A stretch of 64,000 nucleotides of DNA from Streptomyces typhae (GTDB lineage Bacteria; Actinomycetota; Actinomycetes; Streptomycetales; Streptomycetaceae), in assembly GCF_009755605.1 (NCBI RefSeq), contig NZ_WPNZ01000013.1, positions 1 through 64,000 of the forward strand, written 5' to 3'. Below are positions 50,341 to 58,864 of the stretch, piece by piece (within the stretch, counting starts at the first letter, position 1; each line of letters begins with the position of its first letter). The notes under the pieces are model-generated. The model ran no database searches, was not told the DNA's origin, and saw nothing but the letters and a program-made list of their open reading frames with translations. A program made the position numbers and the translations under genes.

Positions 50341-51088
50341 CGGGCGCCTGGTGGCCGAGGCTCGCGCTGATCCTCCGTGCCGCCGCGCGCACATGTCCGC
50401 CCAGCGCTTCGAGCCGCTCGCGATCGCATCTGCTGGTGGGCATGTTGATGCTCACGCTGCCGACCGGGCTCCCGTCGGGGCCGATCACAGGCGCCGCGAC
50501 GGCGGACACGTCCTCGCGCCATTCGCCCAGGTTGACGGCGTATCCCCGGGTGCGGACCGCGTCGAGATCGGCGCGCAGCGCCGCCGGGTCGTCGATCGTC
50601 AGGTCCGTGTAGCGGGTCAGGCCCGCGGCCACGTACCGCTCGACGGCCTCGGGGGAGCGGGCCGAGAGGATCGCCTTGCCGTTGGCGGACGCGTGCCCCG
50701 ACAGGTGCTGGCCTAGCGGCAGCACGATCCGCACCGGCTGGGTCGTCTCCAGGCGCTCGACGAGCACCACCCGGTCGCCCTCCGGCACCGCCAGGTGCAC
50801 GGTCTCGTCCACGCTGCGGCGCAGCTCGTCCATCACCGGCACGGCGACGTCCCGCAGATCGAGCTCGCCCGTGGCCTGTCGTCCCACCAGGAGTGCCTTC
50901 GTGGTGAGGGACCAGCGGGTGGGCGTGGCGCCGGACTGCTTGATCCAGCCTGCCGTGTGCAGGGTGCCGAGCGCGCGCTGGACCGTGCTCTTCGGGAGCT
51001 CCATGGCCCGTGCCAGGTCACCGACGCCGACGGGCTGACGCATCGCCACCTCTTCGAGCGCGCGAAGGGTGTTGAGGACGTTCTGCAC
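50321..51088 (-). CDS. IclR family transcriptional regulator
   Basis: 255-residue regulator. N-terminal winged helix: GVGDLARAMELPKSTVQRAL, with TLHTAGWIKQSGATPTRWSL as the wing. C-terminal effector domain: DETVHLAVPEGDRVVLVERL, GHASANGKAILSARSPEAVE, YAVNLGEWREDVSAVAAPVI. GTG 51088 follows AAGGGG. Divergent from the aminotransferase gene with a palindromic site between. Likely controls that operon and the transporter at 48418, in response to a small organic acid such as glyoxylate, as known for other IclR members. Confidence 0.9.
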   Translation of the reverse strand: MQNVLNTLRALEEVAMRQPVGVGDLARAMELPKSTVQRALGTLHTAGWIKQSGATPTRWSLTTKALLVGRQATGELDLRDVAVPVMDELRRSVDETVHLAVPEGDRVVLVERLETTQPVRIVLPLGQHLSGHASANGKAILSARSPEAVERYVAAGLTRYTDLTIDDPAALRADLDAVRTRGYAVNLGEWREDVSAVAAPVIGPDGSPVGSVSINMPTSRCDRERLEALGGHVRAAARRISASLGHQAPGAARAS

Positions 51089-51144
51089 TGTTGACCCCTT
51101 CCTGTGGGGAAGCCTATGCTCCGCCGTGCCGCATCACGATACGC

Positions 51145-51163
51145 TGTGCCGTGTCACGGCACA
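51145..51163. promoter_or_regulatory. Perfect palindrome TGTGCCGTG-T-CACGGCACA, probable IclR operator
   Basis: Nine-base arms around a single T in the 98-bp spacer between iclR and the aminotransferase gene. The core CCGT-N3-ACGG equals that of the transporter site at 49970. An imperfect relative (GTGCCGCATCACGATAC) lies just left at about 51126. Confidence 0.75.
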
Positions 51164-51186
51164 AGCGTGGAGAGGAGATCCGCGCG

Positions 51187-52353
51187 ATGACTGTCAGGAC
51201 CGGACGCCACTTCCTCCAGATCCCCGGACCGACGAACGTTCCCGACCGGGTGCTCCGCGCCATGTCCGCCCCGACCCTGGACCACCGCGGACCCGAGTTC
51301 GCGGGCCTCGCCCGGCGCGTGCTCGGCGCGCTGAAGCCGGTGTTCGCCACGCCGGGCCCGGTTGTCGTCTATCCGTCCTCGGGCACCGGCGCCTGGGAGG
51401 CGGCCCTGGTGAACACGCTCAGTCCGGGCGACCGCGTGCTGTGCTTCGAGACCGGGCACTTCGCCACGCTGTGGCGGGACATGGCCCGCTCCCTCGGCCT
51501 GGAGGTGGAGTGGGTGCCCGGCGACTGGCGCCACGGCGCCTCCCCGGAGGCGGCAGCCGGCGTGCTCGCCGCCGACCCCGGCCACCGGATCAACGCCGTC
51601 TGCGTGGTGCACAACGAGACGTCCACCGGCGTCACCAGCCGCGTCCCGGAGATCCGCGCGGCCCTCGACGCCGCAGGGCACCCGGCCCTGCTCCTGGTCG
51701 ACACGGTCTCCTCGCTCGGCTCCATCGAGTACCGGCACGACGACTGGGGCGTCGACGTCACCGTCACCGGGTCCCAGAAGGGCCTCATGCTGCCGCCGGG
51801 CCTCGGCTTCAACGCCGTCAGCGACAAGGCGCTCGCGGCGGCCCGCACCTCCCGGCTGCCCAAGTCCTTCTGGGACTGGACCCCGGTCATCGAGGCCAAC
51901 GAGGCCGGCTTCTTCCCGTACACCCCGGCCACCAACCTCCTGTACGGACTCGACGAGGCGCTGCGCATGCTCGCCGAGGAGGGCCTCGAACAGGTCTGGC
52001 GACGGCACGCCCGGCACGCCGCCGCCACCCGTGCCGCCGTACGCGGCTGGGGTCTGGAGGTGCTGTGCGCGGACGAGCGCGAGCACTCAGGATCGCTCAC
52101 CGCCGTGCTGCTGCCGGACGGCCAGGACGCCGACGCCGTACGGAAGATCGTCCTGGAGCGGTTCGACATGTCCCTGGGCACCGGGCTCGGCCGCCTCGCC
52201 GGGAAGGTCTTCCGCATCGGGCACCTCGGGCACCTCAACGACCTCACGCTCGCCGGGACCCTGGCGGGCGTGCAGATGGGCCTGGAGCTCGCCGGGATCC
52301 CGGTGGGCCCGGAGGGCCTGGCCGAGGCCCTCGACCACCTGCGTACGAACTGA
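51187..52353 (+). CDS. Class V aminotransferase (serine/alanine-glyoxylate or serine-pyruvate type)
   Basis: 388-residue PLP enzyme. IPGPTNVPDRVLRAMSAPTL and LDHRGPEFAGLARRVLGALK form the conserved N-terminus. YPSSGTGAWEAALVNTLSPG binds the cofactor phosphate, VDTVSSLGSIEYRHDDWGVD holds the pyridine-contacting Asp, and TGSQKGLMLPPGLGF carries the PLP Lys. ATG 51187 follows GGAGAGGAG. It is 20 bp from the oxidoreductase gene, so one operon. If the upstream substrate is glycolate, this enzyme would convert the resulting glyoxylate to glycine; S-ureidoglycine-glyoxylate transamination is an alternative. Confidence 0.87.
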   Translation: MTVRTGRHFLQIPGPTNVPDRVLRAMSAPTLDHRGPEFAGLARRVLGALKPVFATPGPVVVYPSSGTGAWEAALVNTLSPGDRVLCFETGHFATLWRDMARSLGLEVEWVPGDWRHGASPEAAAGVLAADPGHRINAVCVVHNETSTGVTSRVPEIRAALDAAGHPALLLVDTVSSLGSIEYRHDDWGVDVTVTGSQKGLMLPPGLGFNAVSDKALAAARTSRLPKSFWDWTPVIEANEAGFFPYTPATNLLYGLDEALRMLAEEGLEQVWRRHARHAAATRAAVRGWGLEVLCADEREHSGSLTAVLLPDGQDADAVRKIVLERFDMSLGTGLGRLAGKVFRIGHLGHLNDLTLAGTLAGVQMGLELAGIPVGPEGLAEALDHLRTN

Positions 52354-52373
52354 CGCCCAAGGGAGCGTGTCGT

Positions 52374-55313
52374 ATGACCCTCAGCACCGAGTCCACGGAA
52401 GTCGGGAAGGGCGACGGCGGCGACGGCGGCGACGGCGGCGACCTCGCCCAGCGGTTGCGCGCCGACCTCGACGGCGAAGTGCGCTTCGACGACTACAGCC
52501 GCCACCTCTTCGCCCGCGACGCCAGCATGTACGCCATCACGCCGCTCGGCGTCGTCTTCCCGCGCCACGCCGACGACGTGCGGGCGGCCGTGGCCGCCGC
52601 GGCCGAGCACGGGGTCTCCGTGGTGCCGCGCGGCGCGGGCACCAGCCTCGCGGGCCAGACCACCGGCCCCGGCATCGTCCTCGACCTCTCCCGCCACCTG
52701 CGGCGCATCGTCGCCCTCGAACCGGACGGCCGCACCGCGCTCGTCGAACCGGGCGTCGTCCAGGACCAGTTGAACCGGGCGGCGGCCCCGCACGGCCTGA
52801 TGTTCGGCCCCGACACCTCCACCAGCAACCGCGCCACCATCGGCGGCATGATCGGCAACAACTCGGCGGGCAGCGGCTCCCTCCGGTACGGCATGACCAT
52901 CGACCACGTCCGCGCCCTCGACGTGGTCCTCGCCGACGCGACCACCGCCCACTTCGCACCCCTCACCGCGAAGGAGCACGCGGACCGTGCGAAGTCCGCG
53001 ACCCTCGACGGCCGCATCCACCGCGAACTGCCCGCGCTCGTAACCGCGCACGCGGACGCCATAGCCGCCGGTTTCCCGGGGCACTGGCGCCGGGCGGGCG
53101 GCTACCGGCTCGACCGGCTCGCCCGCGAGGACACCCCCTTCGACCTGGCCAAGTTCGTGGTCGGCTCGGAGGGCACGCTCGCCCTGACCACCCGCGCCCT
53201 GGTGGACCTCGTCCCCAGGCCGGCGCACACGGTGTTCGCCGTCGGCCACTTCACCTCGGTCGCCGGGGCCATCGAGGCCACCCAGGACGCCCTCGCCTGC
53301 GACCCGGCCGCCGTCGAGCTGATGGACCGCACGATCCTCGACCTGTCCCGCCAGAAGATCGAGTACGCGTCGCTCTCCACCGTCCTGGAGGGCGACCCCG
53401 ACGCCCTGCTCTTCGTCTCCTTCACCGGCGACGACGAACGCGAACTCATCGGCAGCGTCGAACGTCTGACGTCCCTGTGGCGCCGCCACGGCCACGGCTA
53501 CCACACCCTCGCCGCGATCACCCCGGCCGACCAGGCCGCGCTGCTCAAGGTCCGCAAGTCCAGCCTCGGCCTCCTGATGGCGGCGAGCGAGGGCACCCGG
53601 CGGCCGCTGGCGTTCATCGAGGACACCGCCGTCGACCCGGTGCACCTGCCCGCGTACACGGCCAGGCTGCGGAAGGTCCTCGACCGGCACGGCCTCACGG
53701 CGGGCTTCTACGGCCACTGCTCGGTGGGCTGTCTGCACATCCGACCCTTCCTCGACGTGACGGACCCTGCGCAGCGGGACACCATGCGCGCGGTCGCCGA
53801 GGAGATCAAGGACCTCGTCACCGAGTACGGCGGGGTCAACTCCAGCGAGCACGGCGACGGCCTGGCGCGCAGCGAGTTCAACCGGGAGCTCTTCGGGGAC
53901 GAGTTGTACGAGGCCATGCGGCGCGTGAAGGGGCTCTTCGACCCGGAGAACCGGCTGAACCCCGGCAAGATCGTCGACGCGCCCGCGATGACGGACCATC
54001 TGCGCGACCCGGCGCTGCCGCCCGCGCCCGCCCTGCGCACCCGGCTCGACTTCGAGGTCACCGGCGGCATGCGCGCCGCCGCCGACCGCTGCATGAACAT
54101 CGGCCTGTGCCGCAAGAGCGACGTCGGCGCGATGTGCCCCTCCTACATGGCCACGCGCGACGAACAGGACTCGACGCGCGGCCGCGCGGGCGCCCTGGTC
54201 AAGGCGCTCTCCGCGCCCGACCCGCACCGGGCGCTCGGCGACGAGCGGCTGCACGAGGTCCTCGACCTGTGCCTGATGTGCAAGGCGTGCAAGAGCGAGT
54301 GCCCGCTCGGCGTCGACATGGCGTCCCTGAAGGCCGAGGCGCTCTCCCACCACCACGACGAGCACGGCATCCCGCTGCGTTCCCGGGTCTTCGGCGCCGT
54401 CCGCACCCTCAACCGCCTCGGCTCGGCGACGGCCCCGCTGTCCAACCTGCCCGGCCGCGTCCCGCTCCTGCGCCGCCTCCTGCACCGCACCCTTGGCATC
54501 ACGCCGCACCGCCCGCTGCCGCGCTACACCCGCCGCAACCTGGTGCGCTGGTTCGCCCGCCGTCCCGGTACGAGGCCCGCAGCCCCCCGGGGCCCGGTGG
54601 TCCTCCTGGCCGACTCCTTCACCACGTACACGGAACCGGAGATCGGCCGGGCCGCCGTCGAACTCCTCGAACGGGCGGGCTGGGACGTGCGGCTGGAGAG
54701 CGGCGGCTGCTGCGGACGCTCCTCGATCTCCAAGGGCCTGCTCGACGACGCGGGCAACAAGGCCTTCCAACTGGTCCACCGCCTCACGGAGAGCACCCCC
54801 GCCGAGGCGCCCGTCACCGGCTGCGAACCGTCCTGCCTGATGACGCTGCGCGACGAGCACCGCGCGCTGCTGCCCCGCGACTCGGCGCGCGAGGCCGTCA
54901 CCGCGCGCGTGCGCCAACTGGAGGAACTGCTCACCGAGGCCATCGACGACGGCGGGCTCACCCTGCGCACCGACTCCTGGCTGAACGGCCGCACCCTGCT
55001 CTTCCACGGCCACTGCCACCAGAAGGCAGAGGTCGGCACCGCGGCGACGGTGGCGCTGCTGCGGCGCATCCCCGGCGTCGAGGTGACCGAACTCGACGCG
55101 GGCTGCTGCGGCATGGCGGGCTCCTTCGGCTTCGAGTCCGAGCACTACGACGTGTCGATGACGGTGGGGGAGGACCGCCTGTTCCCCGCGGTGCGAGCCG
55201 CCGCCGAGGACACCGTCGTCGTCGCCACCGGCTCGTCCTGCCGCCAGCAGATCTTCCACGGCACGGAACGCGACGCCTGGCATCCGGTGCAGTTGCTGCG
55301 CGAGGCGCTGTGA
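52374..55313 (+). CDS. FAD/Fe-S 2-hydroxyacid dehydrogenase (fused GlcD-GlcF / YdiJ-like)
   Basis: 979-residue flavoprotein. The N-terminal FAD-binding_4 domain has VVPRGAGTSLAGQTTGPGIV and TIGGMIGNNSAGSGSLRYGM. The FAD-oxidase C domain ends GVNSSEHGDGLARSEF and LFDPENRLNPGKIVD. Then come two Fe-S cysteine motifs (CMNIGLCRKS with GAMCPSY, and CLMCKACKSECPLGVDM) and two CCG domains (GGCCGRSS with TGCEPSCL, and CHQKAE with GCCGMAGSFG). This is the layout of D-lactate, glycolate or D-2-hydroxyglutarate dehydrogenases feeding electrons to the respiratory chain. The N-terminus carries a GDG repeat. Substrate not determinable from sequence; aminotransferase linkage favours glycolate or a serine-derived hydroxyacid. 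Confidence 0.87.
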   Translation: MTLSTESTEVGKGDGGDGGDGGDLAQRLRADLDGEVRFDDYSRHLFARDASMYAITPLGVVFPRHADDVRAAVAAAAEHGVSVVPRGAGTSLAGQTTGPGIVLDLSRHLRRIVALEPDGRTALVEPGVVQDQLNRAAAPHGLMFGPDTSTSNRATIGGMIGNNSAGSGSLRYGMTIDHVRALDVVLADATTAHFAPLTAKEHADRAKSATLDGRIHRELPALVTAHADAIAAGFPGHWRRAGGYRLDRLAREDTPFDLAKFVVGSEGTLALTTRALVDLVPRPAHTVFAVGHFTSVAGAIEATQDALACDPAAVELMDRTILDLSRQKIEYASLSTVLEGDPDALLFVSFTGDDERELIGSVERLTSLWRRHGHGYHTLAAITPADQAALLKVRKSSLGLLMAASEGTRRPLAFIEDTAVDPVHLPAYTARLRKVLDRHGLTAGFYGHCSVGCLHIRPFLDVTDPAQRDTMRAVAEEIKDLVTEYGGVNSSEHGDGLARSEFNRELFGDELYEAMRRVKGLFDPENRLNPGKIVDAPAMTDHLRDPALPPAPALRTRLDFEVTGGMRAAADRCMNIGLCRKSDVGAMCPSYMATRDEQDSTRGRAGALVKALSAPDPHRALGDERLHEVLDLCLMCKACKSECPLGVDMASLKAEALSHHHDEHGIPLRSRVFGAVRTLNRLGSATAPLSNLPGRVPLLRRLLHRTLGITPHRPLPRYTRRNLVRWFARRPGTRPAAPRGPVVLLADSFTTYTEPEIGRAAVELLERAGWDVRLESGGCCGRSSISKGLLDDAGNKAFQLVHRLTESTPAEAPVTGCEPSCLMTLRDEHRALLPRDSAREAVTARVRQLEELLTEAIDDGGLTLRTDSWLNGRTLLFHGHCHQKAEVGTAATVALLRRIPGVEVTELDAGCCGMAGSFGFESEHYDVSMTVGEDRLFPAVRAAAEDTVVVATGSSCRQQIFHGTERDAWHPVQLLREAL

Positions 55314-55337
55314 GCCGCGCGCACCCGATCGCGCGCC

Positions 55338-55937
55338 TCAGCCCTGCCCGACGTGCCCGATCCAGTCGTCGCCGAGGCGGTCCTGCACGTCCGTGAGCAG
55401 GGTCTGGAGCAGTTCGGTGAGGGTGGCCTGCTGCTCCGGGGTCAGCCCTGTGAGCAACTCGGCGTCGCGGTGCAGGACCTGGTCGACGGTCGCCTCGACC
55501 AGGTCGTGCCCGGCGGGCGTCAGGCTCACCAGGACCGTGCGCGGACGGCCTCCGCCCCGCGCGCGGGTCACCAGGCCCTCCTGCTCGGCCCGTGCCACGC
55601 GCTGCGAGACGGCGCCCGCCGTGACCAGGGAACGGCGGCCGATCTCGCGGGTGCTGAGCGCGTACGGGGGGCCGCTGCGGCGCAACACGCTGAGCAGGTC
55701 GAGGGTGGCGGCGTCCACGCCCGCGCGGGCGAGGACGCGCCGCCTGTCGTCGCCGAACAGCTTGGCGAGCTGCCACACCGGGGTCATGATCCCGATCGAG
55801 GAGACCGGCGTCCCGGGCCGCTCGCGCTCCCAGGCGGCGGCGATCCCCTGCGCGGAGTGCGCCTCGGCCTCCGACGCGTGCGTGTCGGCGGAGTGCGCGT
55901 CGGCCTCCTCCGTGCGCGCGTCCTCGCCCCTTGCCAT
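55338..55937 (-). CDS. MarR family transcriptional regulator
   Basis: 199-residue winged-helix regulator with an extra acidic, Ala/His-rich N-terminal arm of about 30 residues. The core is LDLLSVLRRSGPPYALSTRE, then IGRRSLVTAGAVSQRVARAE and GLVTRARGGGRPRTVLVSLT. Divergent from an SDR gene, with an AT-rich palindrome between. Start ATG 55937. Likely represses the SDR gene. Confidence 0.87.
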   Translation of the reverse strand: MARGEDARTEEADAHSADTHASEAEAHSAQGIAAAWERERPGTPVSSIGIMTPVWQLAKLFGDDRRRVLARAGVDAATLDLLSVLRRSGPPYALSTREIGRRSLVTAGAVSQRVARAEQEGLVTRARGGGRPRTVLVSLTPAGHDLVEATVDQVLHRDAELLTGLTPEQQATLTELLQTLLTDVQDRLGDDWIGHVGQG

Positions 55938-55962
55938 CGCATGCCTCCCAAGTGTTACGTTG

Positions 55963-55980
55963 AGGTCTAAATATAGGCCT
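55963..55980. promoter_or_regulatory. AGGTCTA-AATA-TAGGCCT inverted repeat, probable MarR operator
   Basis: Seven-base arms with one mismatch around AATA, in the 70-bp spacer between marR and the SDR gene, 27 bp before the SDR start. It is AT-rich relative to its surroundings. Confidence 0.65.
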
Positions 55981-56007
55981 AAACAACAGTGATTCGGAGC
56001 TCAGCAT

Positions 56008-56727
56008 ATGGCACGCACGATCCTGGTCACCGGTGGCGGCACGGGCATCGGCCGTGCGATCGCACGGCACTTCGCGGCGGAGGGCGACGGCGTCGTCGTC
56101 ACCGGACGCCGCCCGGAGCCGCTGGCGGAGCTGGCCGCGGAGGCCGGAGTCTCCACCGCGGTCTGCGACCACACCGACTCCGCCGCGCTCACCCGCCTCC
56201 TCGACCGGCTGCCCGACCGGATCGACGTCCTGGTCAACAACGCGGGCGGCAACACGGACTTCGACACCGACGGCGAGCAGGACCTGGCCGCCTACGCCCG
56301 CGACTTCCGCGCCAACCTCGACGCCAACCTCGTCAGTGCGGCGCTCACCACCAGGGCCCTGGAGGACCGGCTCGCCCCCGGCGGCGCCGTCGTCCACATC
56401 GGCTCGATCGCCGCGGAACAGGCGGCTGGTTCCTACGGCGCCGCGAAGGCGGGCCTCGCCAACTGGAACATCGACCTCGCGGGCCGGCTCGGCAGCCGCG
56501 GCATCACCGCCAACGTCGTCGCGCCCGGCTACATCGCCGACACCGAGTTCTTCCGGGACAAGCTCTCCGGTGAACGGCGCGAGCAACTGGTGGCGGCCAC
56601 GGCGACCGGCCGCGCCGGCACCCCCGCCGACATCGCGGGCGCCGTCGCCTTCCTCGCCTCACCGGCGGCCCGCCACCTCACCGGCCAGGTGCTGCACGTC
56701 AACGGGGGTGCTCGCGCGACGCGTTGA
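56008..56727 (+). CDS. Short-chain dehydrogenase/reductase (SDR)
   Basis: 239-residue classical SDR. Cofactor motif ILVTGGGTGIGRAIARHFAA, TGRRPEPLAELA suggesting NADPH, and NNAG at about residue 76. Catalytic Ser in HIGSIAAEQAAGSYGAAKAG, with Tyr and Lys spaced YxxxK. The C-terminal VNGGAR is typical. ATG 56008 follows GGAG. Divergent from and probably controlled by the MarR regulator; substrate unknown. Confidence 0.9.
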   Translation: MARTILVTGGGTGIGRAIARHFAAEGDGVVVTGRRPEPLAELAAEAGVSTAVCDHTDSAALTRLLDRLPDRIDVLVNNAGGNTDFDTDGEQDLAAYARDFRANLDANLVSAALTTRALEDRLAPGGAVVHIGSIAAEQAAGSYGAAKAGLANWNIDLAGRLGSRGITANVVAPGYIADTEFFRDKLSGERREQLVAATATGRAGTPADIAGAVAFLASPAARHLTGQVLHVNGGARATR

Positions 56728-56772
56728 GGGCGACGGGGCGGAGCGGGCGCCCCTTCGCCGCTGCCGGGCCGG

Positions 56773-57381
56773 TCAGGCCGGTCGCCGCCCGCCGGGGTCC
56801 GGCAGCAGTTCCCGCAACAGCTCCTCGAACTCGTCGGCGGTCGGCGGCTCGTCGGCGAGCAGGGCTTGCAGGAGCAGGCCGTCGTACGCCTGGGTGAAGA
56901 GCTTGACGCGCAGCGGGTTGTCGGTGAACTCGCGGGCGAAGGCGGCGAGCGCCTCCTGCCAGCGGCGGGTCGCGGCGCGCTGCTCCGGACGGCGCGCCGC
57001 TTGCAGGCACAGCTCGAACTCCGCGAGCAGATGACCGGGCGGCGTCAGGATCCGCGCCATCAGGAGCGCGAGGGACCGCCGCTTCCCCGCGCTGTCGCCC
57101 GGCCCGGCGGCCAGCGCCTCGATGCGCGCGGAGTCCTCCTCCATGCACTGGGTCAGCGCCGCCGTCAGGAGAGCGTCGATGCTGCTGAAGTAGTACGTCG
57201 TCGCGGTCGTCGGCAACTCCGCCTCGCGGGCCACCGTGCGATGCGTGACGCCCGCGGCGCCGTCCCGGGCGATGACGCGCACCGTCGCCTCGATCAGCGC
57301 CCGGCGCCGCCGTTCCCCCTTGGCCCGTCGGCCGTCGGTGACGGCGGGACTGGTCCTCGTGTCGCTGCTCGCCTCGTTCAG
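56773..57381 (-). CDS. TetR family regulator, apparently with a non-standard start
   Basis: About 202 residues. The HTH is RALIEATVRVIARDGAAGVT followed by HRTVAREAELPTTATTYYF. The C-terminal domain reads FELCLQAARRPEQRAATRRW. The region before the HTH has no ATG, GTG or TTG in a sensible place. A CTG at 57381 follows GGAGGGAGAGG by four bases, and the nearest GTG is at 57465 without a ribosome binding site and would give 230 residues. Divergent from an MFS transporter at 57568, a common efflux/repressor pair. Confidence 0.78.
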   Translation of the reverse strand: MNEASSDTRTSPAVTDGRRAKGERRRRALIEATVRVIARDGAAGVTHRTVAREAELPTTATTYYFSSIDALLTAALTQCMEEDSARIEALAAGPGDSAGKRRSLALLMARILTPPGHLLAEFELCLQAARRPEQRAATRRWQEALAAFAREFTDNPLRVKLFTQAYDGLLLQALLADEPPTADEFEELLRELLPDPGGRRPA

Positions 57382-57567
57382 GGTGCCTCTCCCTCCGCTG
57401 CCCGGTGCTCGTCGGTCGTGGCCGTGGTCCGTTCCCGCCGACGTTACCGGGTCGCCCGCCCGCACCCGCCCGGACCCGGAACCGGGCGTGATAGAAAATG
57501 GAACGATAGTCCCGGTAGTTGTGCGCACCGCTCCGGGCAGAAGCCGCTTCCAGCGACAGGACGACCG

Positions 57568-58809
57568 ATGACCAACGCGTACCGCGAGATATTCGCCGCT
57601 CCCGGCGCCAAGGCGTTCAGTTCCGCGGGCCTCCTGGCCCGGCTTCCACTGCCCCTGACGCATATGGGCATCCTGACGATGCTGTCCGAGACGACCGGTG
57701 AGTACGCCCTCGCGGGCCTGGTCGCCGGGGCCTTCACCTTCTCCATGGCCTTCCTCGGCCCGCAGGTGTCCAAGGCCGTGGACCGGCGCGGCCAGAGCCG
57801 CGTCCTGCCGCTCGCCACCGGCGTCAGCCTGCTCGGGCTCGCCGCCCTGCTGATCTGCGCCACCACCGGCGCGCCGGACTGGACCCTGTTCCTCTGCGCG
57901 CTGGTGTCCGGACTCATGCCGAGCATGAGCGCGATGGTCCGCGCCCGCTGGACGGAGATCTACCGCGGCACACCGCGGCTCACCACCGCGTACTCCATGG
58001 AGTCGGTGGTCGACGAGCTGACCTACGTCATCGGCCCGGCGCTCGCCGTGGTGCTCTCCACGGCCCTGTTCCCCCAGGCCGCACCCCTGTTCGCGGGTCT
58101 GCTGCTGCTCGTGGGCGTCGCCCTGTTCGTACCGCAGAAGCGCACCGAGCCGCCCGTGAAGCCGCGGTCCGACGGCGCGGGCGGTGCCTCCGCGATCCGT
58201 TCGGCGCCGGTCCTGCTGCTCGCGCTCGTGCTGCTCTGCGGCGGTGCCGTCCCCGGCATGGTCGACACCATGGGTCTGGCCTTCGCCGCGGAGCAGGGCG
58301 ACAAGTCCCTGGCGGGGCTGGTCTTCGCGGTCTACGCGATCGGCTCCGGCCTGGCCGGGCTGCTCTTCGGGGCCCGGCAGCCGGACGTGCCGCTGCCCCG
58401 GCTCCTGCTCGCCGGTGTCGGCGGCACCGCCCTGACCACGCTGCCGTTCCTGTTCGTCGACGGCGTCGCCGGGATGGTCGCGGCGGTGTTCCTCGCCGGT
58501 GTCTTCTTCGCCCCCACCATGGTGGTGATCATGGGCATCGTGGAGCGTGTCACGCCCGATTACCAGCTCACCGAGGCGATGACGTGGATGATCGCCGGGC
58601 TGCAGAGCGGCGTCGCGATCGGGGCGGCCGTCTCCGGCGTCGTCTACGACCGGTTCGGTGCCACCGCGGGAGTCTCCGTGGCCCTGGTGGCGGGCGCCAC
58701 CGCCCTGCTGCTCACGCTGTGCGCCCTGCCGATGCTGCGGACCCGGCTGACGGCGTCGTCCGCGGGCGCGGTGTCGTCCGCGCACACGACGGCGCCCGCC
58801 GGCTGCTGA
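57568..58809 (+). CDS. MFS transporter
   Basis: 413-residue permease with 12 predicted helices. The helix 2-3 loop reads GPQVSKAVDRRGQSRVLPLA, an MFS motif A variant. Other hallmark stretches are LFLCALVSGLMPSMSAMVRA, SMESVVDELTYVIGPALAVV (a proton-coupled efflux-like helix) and MVVIMGIVERVTPDYQLTEA. ATG 57568 is used; upstream extension has no support. Divergent from a TetR gene, so probably a regulated efflux pump for an unknown compound. Confidence 0.87.
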   Translation: MTNAYREIFAAPGAKAFSSAGLLARLPLPLTHMGILTMLSETTGEYALAGLVAGAFTFSMAFLGPQVSKAVDRRGQSRVLPLATGVSLLGLAALLICATTGAPDWTLFLCALVSGLMPSMSAMVRARWTEIYRGTPRLTTAYSMESVVDELTYVIGPALAVVLSTALFPQAAPLFAGLLLLVGVALFVPQKRTEPPVKPRSDGAGGASAIRSAPVLLLALVLLCGGAVPGMVDTMGLAFAAEQGDKSLAGLVFAVYAIGSGLAGLLFGARQPDVPLPRLLLAGVGGTALTTLPFLFVDGVAGMVAAVFLAGVFFAPTMVVIMGIVERVTPDYQLTEAMTWMIAGLQSGVAIGAAVSGVVYDRFGATAGVSVALVAGATALLLTLCALPMLRTRLTASSAGAVSSAHTTAPAGC

Positions 58810-58864
58810 ACGGCCGACGGGCGCGGGGCGGTCGAGGGCAAGCGGTGGCGGGTATCGGTCGGCG

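Noticed and set aside
51369..55283. 1304-codon minus-strand frame
   Set aside because: Antisense to the aminotransferase and FAD/Fe-S dehydrogenase, which have complete motifs.
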